Source of the DNA: UBA6115 sp964629345
GTDB taxonomy: Bacteria > Bacillota > Clostridia > Christensenellales > Aristaeellaceae
NCBI GenBank assembly: GCA_964629345.1
Contig: CAZVSG010000102.1
Coordinates: 1-7,707 of the forward strand
Reading direction: 5' to 3'
DNA length: 7,707 nt
Below the pieces are notes generated by a model. It ran no database searches. It was given only the letters and a program-made list of their open reading frames with translations, and had not been told where the DNA came from. A program made the position numbers and the translations under genes. Positions 3,964-7,707 of the stretch are shown in pieces (the first letter of the stretch is position 1; each line of letters opens with the position of its first letter).

Positions 3964-4833
3964 ATGGGAAGGAAAACGATCGCTGTCCTCAGCGGCAAGG
4001 GCGGAACGGGAAAAACCTTTGTATCAGTGAACCTTGCTTGCGTTTCTGCACCGTCAACGTATGTGGACTGTGACGCGGAGGAACCAAACGGCCACCTCTA
4101 CTTCAAGCCTCAAGGCTTCCGTGCGCAGAAGATCGATGTCCCCCTGCCCCGGGTTGATTCCGCGAGATGTGACGGATGCCGCAAGTGCGTGGACTTCTGC
4201 GCGTATCACGCACTGGCCTGGGCAAACGGGTCCCTGCTGGTGTTTGATGAACTCTGCCATGGCTGCGCCGGCTGCGTGATGGTGTGTCCGAATCATGCGC
4301 TCAGCGAGGTTCGCCGGAACATCGGCGAAATCCGGGAGGGGATGTCCGGGAGAGTGCGCGTGCTGTCGGGATTCCTGAACCCAGGCGAGGCATCTGGCAT
4401 GCCCATCATCAAGGCACTGCTGGAAAGAAAAAACGGCGGCGCCGGGGAGTTCATCTTTGTTGATTGTCCGCCGGGCAGTTCCTGCATGGTCAGCGAAAGC
4501 GTCAAGGATGCGGATTACTGTGTGCTGGTGGCAGAGCCGACGCTTTTCGGCGCACACAATCTGAAGATGGTGCATGAACTCGTAAAGCTGCATGAAAAGC
4601 CCTGCGGCGCCGTGCTCAACAAGTGCCTGCCGGGAGACGATCCGTCGCTTGACTACTGCCGGGCGGAAGGAATTCCCATCCTGGCCCGAATCCCCTTTGA
4701 TGAGGAGCTTGGCCTGCTCAACTCCAACGCGAGTATCGCCGTGCTGGAAAGCGAGCGTTACCGGTTGCTGTTCCGGGAGCTTCTTCTGGAAATCGAAACG
4801 GAGGTTCCTGATGCGGCAGCTGGTCATCCTTAG
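3964..4833 (+). CDS. Ferredoxin-containing Mrp/MinD-type P-loop ATPase, first copy (MrpORP-like)
   Basis: The 289-residue protein belongs to the SIMIBI ATPases with a ferredoxin insert. A deviant Walker A, SGKGGTGKT (10-18), is followed by VDCDAEEPN (34-42). Two 4Fe-4S motifs come next: CDGCRKCVDFC (Cys69, 72, 75, 79) and CHGCAGCVMVCP (Cys98, 101, 104, 108). FIFVDCPPGSS (163-173) is the switch II/Walker B region, and AEPTLFGAHNL is the usual later motif. Such proteins act as ATP-dependent Fe-S or heterometal cluster assembly factors; the Desulfovibrio homologue works with the orange protein. Start: ATG 3964 gives the canonical short N-terminus, though its ribosome binding site is poor. In-frame ATG 3937 and TTG 3925 inside the preceding gene are alternatives, and coupling to the NifX-like gene 4 bases upstream is likely. 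It overlaps the next gene by 23 bases. Confidence 0.92.
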   Translation: MGRKTIAVLSGKGGTGKTFVSVNLACVSAPSTYVDCDAEEPNGHLYFKPQGFRAQKIDVPLPRVDSARCDGCRKCVDFCAYHALAWANGSLLVFDELCHGCAGCVMVCPNHALSEVRRNIGEIREGMSGRVRVLSGFLNPGEASGMPIIKALLERKNGGAGEFIFVDCPPGSSCMVSESVKDADYCVLVAEPTLFGAHNLKMVHELVKLHEKPCGAVLNKCLPGDDPSLDYCRAEGIPILARIPFDEELGLLNSNASIAVLESERYRLLFRELLLEIETEVPDAAAGHP

Positions 4834-5692
4834 CGGCAAAGGCGGCACCGGCAAAACGACGGTGGCCAGCGCCCTGATCCGCCTGTCAGGCGCCCGTGCC
4901 TGTGCGGACTGCGACGTGGACGCGCCCAATCTCCATCTGGTGAACCGTCATTACTCCTCCGGTGAAACGGCGCCGTATTGGGGCCTGCCGCTGGCAGACA
5001 TCGATCCTGTCCTTTGCACAGCCTGCGGCGAGTGCGAAGTAAACTGCCGCTTTGGCGCGATCATCCCCGGTGCGCCCCACCGGGTCGATCCTTATGCCTG
5101 TGAGGGCTGCGGCGTATGCGTGCTGGTCTGCCCGACGGATGCCATTAACATGAGGCCTCACGAAGCCGGGACCATGACGCTGTACGCACAGGAAAACAGG
5201 GTGTTTTCGACCGCGCAGCTTCGAACCGGCGCCGGTACTTCCGGGCTGCTGGTGAGCCAGGTGAAGAAGCGGATGAATGAAGCGATGAAGGAGGACATCC
5301 CCCTTGCCATCGTCGACGGCTCTCCGGGTATCGGCTGCCCGGTCATCGCGACCCTCAGCGGGGCGGATGTCACACTGATTGTTGCGGAGCCCTCGCTGTC
5401 GGGCATCAGCGATCTGGAACGTATTGTAAAAACGGCGCGCGGCTTTGGCGTCAGGATTGCCGTATGCGTCAACAAGGCAAACATCAACCCCGAAAAAGCA
5501 GAGCAGATCCGGCGCTATTGCGAGAGGGAAACCCTTTTTTTCGCCGGCGTCATTCCCTATGATCCGCTGGCCATCGAAGCGGTGAACCGCGGGCAGACCA
5601 TCGCGGACACTCCCTGCCCCAGCGGGAAAGCCGTCAGGGAAATCTACCGCAACATCCTTCCCTTGCTGGAAAGGGGACAGACCGGTGTCTGA
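4811..5692 (+). CDS. Ferredoxin-containing Mrp/MinD-type P-loop ATPase, second copy (MrpORP-like)
   Basis: The 293-residue paralogue of the preceding protein has the same domain order. Walker A SGKGGTGKT is at 8-16, CDVDAPN follows (34-40), and there are two 4Fe-4S motifs, CTACGECEVNC (Cys69, 72, 75, 79) and CEGCGVCVLVCP (Cys97, 100, 103, 107). AIVDGSPGIGCP (166-177) is the switch II region and AEPSLSGISDLERI the later motif. The first cluster spacing is identical to the first copy. ATG 4811 lies 23 bases inside the upstream gene in another frame and has a strong site, GGAGGTT, five bases before it, so translation is coupled. Tandem pairs of this kind are typical beside NifX/ORP-like genes and suggest a heterodimer with four 4Fe-4S clusters per pair; that pairing is inferred. 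Assignment is secure, substrate unknown. Confidence 0.93.
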   Translation: MRQLVILSGKGGTGKTTVASALIRLSGARACADCDVDAPNLHLVNRHYSSGETAPYWGLPLADIDPVLCTACGECEVNCRFGAIIPGAPHRVDPYACEGCGVCVLVCPTDAINMRPHEAGTMTLYAQENRVFSTAQLRTGAGTSGLLVSQVKKRMNEAMKEDIPLAIVDGSPGIGCPVIATLSGADVTLIVAEPSLSGISDLERIVKTARGFGVRIAVCVNKANINPEKAEQIRRYCERETLFFAGVIPYDPLAIEAVNRGQTIADTPCPSGKAVREIYRNILPLLERGQTGV

Positions 5693-5737
5693 GTTGTTTC
5701 GAACAGGGCATATCCATCCTTACATGAGGTTCATGCG

Positions 5738-6460
5738 ATGAGCGATCAGAATGCCTTCCTCTGGATCCTGCTGTTTGCCTTTGGTGCCATGCTGGTCAAT
5801 AGCGTGGGCATTTACGTCATCTGGAAAAACAGCCGCTGGGCGATGAAGGTTTTGGAATACTTCATGTGCTTTGCGGCAGGCATGCTGATCGCTTCGCCGC
5901 TCATCATGGCATTTCCCAACGCGATTGCGAAGAACGGCTCTGCCGGTATCGCGGCACTGACAGGCTTTGTGTTCATGTTCATGAGCAACAGGCTGATCAA
6001 AAAGCGCACCAGGACGAAGGAACTGGCATTCGGAATCACTGCCATCCAAGGAATCCTAATCCATTCCCTGCTGGATGGCGTCATCTACACCGTCACCTTT
6101 TCCGTCAGCACCATGACAGGCGTACTCACAGGTATAGGCCTGGTGGTGCACGAGTTTGCCGAAGGCGTGGTGACCTTCTCCGTGCTGCTCAAGTCCGGCA
6201 TGTCCTCCAAAAAGTCAGCATTGTACGCCTTCTTCGCCGCCGCGCTGACTACCCCCATCGGCGCGCTGATCGCCTATCCCGCCATTTCCCGGGTAAACGA
6301 CTCCCTGCTGGGCCTTGCGCTGGGTTTCACATCCGGTGTGCTCATCTATGTTTCGGCCTCCCACCTTCTGCCGGAGGCGGGCGCGCATGAGAAGGGGCAT
6401 TCCGTTGTCTCATTTTTCGCCGGCATCACACTGGCACTGCTGTTGCTTCTGATCAAATGA
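5738..6460 (+). CDS. ZIP family divalent metal transporter
   Basis: The 240-residue integral membrane protein shows about seven to eight hydrophobic segments. The metal-path motifs are HSLLDG (His109, Asp113) in TM4 and VVHEFAEG (His138, Glu139, Glu142) in TM5, with ASHLLPEA (His209, Glu213) near the end. These identify the ZIP family, which moves zinc, iron or manganese into the cytoplasm. The long His-rich loop of many ZIPs is absent; a short basic loop (84-94) is there instead. The TM4 motif has Ser and Asp (HSxxDG) where many ZIPs have Asn and Glu (HNxxEG), which may influence metal choice. GAGGT stands 7 bases before the ATG. It lies 45 bases after the second ATPase with no promoter or terminator seen, so metal uptake seems co-expressed with the cluster-assembly proteins. 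Confidence 0.92.
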   Translation: MSDQNAFLWILLFAFGAMLVNSVGIYVIWKNSRWAMKVLEYFMCFAAGMLIASPLIMAFPNAIAKNGSAGIAALTGFVFMFMSNRLIKKRTRTKELAFGITAIQGILIHSLLDGVIYTVTFSVSTMTGVLTGIGLVVHEFAEGVVTFSVLLKSGMSSKKSALYAFFAAALTTPIGALIAYPAISRVNDSLLGLALGFTSGVLIYVSASHLLPEAGAHEKGHSVVSFFAGITLALLLLLIK

Positions 6461-6508
6461 CCGCAGGAGGGAATGCCCATCAAGAGAGGAATGAAAGGAG
6501 AAATCCGG

Positions 6509-7330
6509 ATGAAAATCACGGTTCTGGCGGAAAACACCGCTGCAAATGAGACCCTTGGGAGCGAGCACGGGCTGAGCATCCTGGTGGAAATGAAGCAAGC
6601 CGTTATCCTCTTCGACACCGGGTGCGGCGAGCTGTTTGTTCAAAACGCTGAGAGGCTGGGCGTGGATCTGTCCAAAGTCACGCACCTCATCCTGTCCCAC
6701 GGCCACTACGACCACGGCGGGGGCATCGAATCCTTTCTGCGCATCAACAACCTTGCCGGAGTCTACCTGCGAGAAGAGGCGTTCTCACAGCTCTATGCCA
6801 TCCGTGCAGGCGGGGAGATCGAGTACATTGGGATCCCGCAGGGGCTCAGGGGGAACCCGCGCCTTGTGTTCACCCGTGACCGGATGGAAATTGCCGGGGG
6901 CGTCACCCTGTATTCCGATATCCGGCTGTCCGAGCCCATTCCGGAGACCAACCGCAGCCTGATGATCCGGGAAGGGGAGAAGCTGGTCCCGGATGCCTTT
7001 GCCCACGAGCAGGTCGCGGAGTTCACTGAGGATGGAAAGACCCTTCTGCTGACCGGCTGCTCGCATCACGGCATCGTCAACATCCTCAGGGACCATAGGG
7101 AGAAGACTGGCCGGACGCCGGACATGGTTATCGGGGGCTTCCATCTCCACTCTCATACTACCGGCAAGGCGGAGGACAGTATGTTGATGAGCGTCGCTGA
7201 TCATCTCGCGGGAACGAAAGCAAGGTATTTCACCTGTCATTGTACTGGACTGCCCGCATATGAGGAGTTGAAAAAGCGGCTTGGCGGGCAGATCTCATAC
7301 CTGTCGGGCGGACAGACCATGACCATCTAA
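6509..7330 (+). CDS. Metallo-beta-lactamase-fold hydrolase, COG1237 type
   Basis: The 273-residue protein has the MBL metal-binding motif HGHYDHGGG (His65, His67, Asp69, His70). Further ligand-type residues are in LLTGCSHHGIVNIL (His186/His187) and in GGFHLHSH (209-216), and CHCTG (243-247) lies near the C-terminus. This pattern fits the COG1237 group, annotated in databases as 7,8-dihydropterin-6-yl-methyl-4-(beta-D-ribofuranosyl)aminobenzene 5'-phosphate synthase-like. In bacteria without methanopterin the true reaction is unknown, and that name should not be taken literally. ATG 6509 is chosen for its ribosome binding site AAAGGAG at 8 bases and the MKITVLAEN start. ATG 6473 has AGGAGG only 2 bases away, which is too close, and ATG 6491 is less likely. 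It lies in the metal/ATPase cluster, consistent with use of a metal centre supplied there. Confidence 0.9.
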   Translation: MKITVLAENTAANETLGSEHGLSILVEMKQAVILFDTGCGELFVQNAERLGVDLSKVTHLILSHGHYDHGGGIESFLRINNLAGVYLREEAFSQLYAIRAGGEIEYIGIPQGLRGNPRLVFTRDRMEIAGGVTLYSDIRLSEPIPETNRSLMIREGEKLVPDAFAHEQVAEFTEDGKTLLLTGCSHHGIVNILRDHREKTGRTPDMVIGGFHLHSHTTGKAEDSMLMSVADHLAGTKARYFTCHCTGLPAYEELKKRLGGQISYLSGGQTMTI

Positions 7331-7351
7331 GTGTAAGGAGAGGAAACCTGA

Positions 7352-7707
7352 ATGAGTGACCAGTGCGACCATAACTGTGAAGGCTGCGCCCAGACCTGTG
7401 AAGACAGAAAAAAAGAACCAGACCTGCTGGCTTATTTGAACATGGAAAGCCGGGTCGGAAAGGTAATCGGCGTTGTCAGCGGCAAGGGCGGCGTGGGAAA
7501 GTCCCTGGTGACCAGCCTCCTGGCGGTCAGCACAAACCGGCAGGGCCTCCGGACTGCCATCCTGGACGCGGACATTACTGGGCCATCCATTCCCAGAGCC
7601 TTTGGCACCAAAGGCAGGGCACAAAGCGATGGTATCCACATGCTGCCCATCCTGAGCCGGAGCGGAATCCAGATAGTCTCTGTGAATATGCTGCTGCAGA
7701 ACGATTC
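7352..7707 (+). CDS. Mrp/NBP35 family ATP-binding protein (5' part, cut by window end)
   Basis: The first 118 codons are present and the frame is open to the edge. The N-terminus carries a four-cysteine motif, CDHNCEGCAQTC (Cys5, 9, 12, 16). Next come VIGVVSGKGGVGKS (39-51), the deviant Walker A of the Mrp/ApbC/NBP35 group, and DADITGPSIPRAFG (72-85), a signature of that group. Unlike the two upstream ATPases it has no ferredoxin insert in the visible part. Mrp/NBP35 proteins are scaffolds or carriers that deliver Fe-S clusters in an ATP-dependent way. AAGGAG precedes ATG 7352 by 11 bases, and the gene follows the MBL gene by 21 bases, so it belongs to the same operon. The C-terminal CxxC expected in the family lies beyond the window. 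Confidence 0.92.
   Translation, partial: MSDQCDHNCEGCAQTCEDRKKEPDLLAYLNMESRVGKVIGVVSGKGGVGKSLVTSLLAVSTNRQGLRTAILDADITGPSIPRAFGTKGRAQSDGIHMLPILSRSGIQIVSVNMLLQND

Noticed and set aside
4054..4929. Long minus-strand open frame of 291 codons across the two ferredoxin-ATPase genes
   Set aside because: It is antisense to two genes with unmistakable P-loop and 4Fe-4S motifs, has no ribosome binding site or recognisable domain, and is rich in Arg/His/Ala as expected of a GC-rich shadow frame.
5866..6390. Alternative plus-strand frame inside the ZIP gene (174 codons)
   Set aside because: Its translation is full of His, Arg and Asp runs without a hydrophobic core, while the overlapping frame gives a clear ZIP transporter.
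1..7707. Mobile elements, CRISPR arrays, tRNA or rRNA genes
   Set aside because: I saw no transposase or integrase motifs, no evenly spaced direct repeats and no tRNA-like cloverleaf sequences; all genes are co-directional housekeeping or accessory metabolic types.

Overview
The window looks like part of the chromosome of an anaerobic bacterium. The case rests on gene content: a four-gene core of DUF134 protein, NifX-like protein and two ferredoxin-containing Mrp/MinD-type ATPases, which is typical of strict anaerobes (the 'orange protein'/ORP type of locus of sulfate reducers and relatives), plus a Tat-exported C_GCAxxG_C_C protein. Composition is moderately GC-rich, Shine-Dalgarno sites are strong and promoters are sigma-70-like. 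I cannot fix the phylum; Clostridia/Negativicutes, Synergistetes and Desulfobacterota-like anaerobes are all plausible. All genes lie on the + strand.

Layout. (1) 1-182: the 3' end of a Prx6-type peroxiredoxin, closed by a clean intrinsic terminator (199-227). (2) 355-1702: a Tat export operon with its own promoter, in the order tatB-like, tatA, tatC. (3) 1741-2435: a single gene with its own promoter for a small cysteine-containing C_GCAxxG_C_C protein carrying a twin-arginine signal. It is therefore the likely local client of the translocase just upstream, and it is followed by a terminator at 2510-2560. (4) 2619-7707: a long co-directional cluster behind a strong promoter with a palindromic operator. 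Its order is a Gly/Arg/Cys-rich DUF5320 protein, a DUF134 putative regulator, a NifX/ORP-like small protein, two tandem ferredoxin-Mrp ATPases, a ZIP metal transporter, a metallo-beta-lactamase-fold protein (COG1237 type), and a third Mrp/NBP35 ATPase cut by the window end.

How it may work together (inference). Region 4 reads as a metal or metal-sulfur cofactor handling module: ZIP for metal entry, three P-loop ATPases with Fe-S ligands for cluster assembly or transfer, a NifX-like protein as cofactor carrier, and DUF134 as the probable regulator. Nothing nitrogenase-specific is present.

The most interesting signal is non-coding. A CATATG-centred motif (TTGACATATGCC or a close variant) sits at the promoters of all three transcription units: tat, the Tat client, and the metal/Mrp cluster. 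This suggests one regulator ties secretion, client and cofactor module together. A second unusual element is the 141-base gap before the DUF134 gene. It follows a consensus-hexamer internal promoter and contains overlapping, mutually exclusive inverted repeats.
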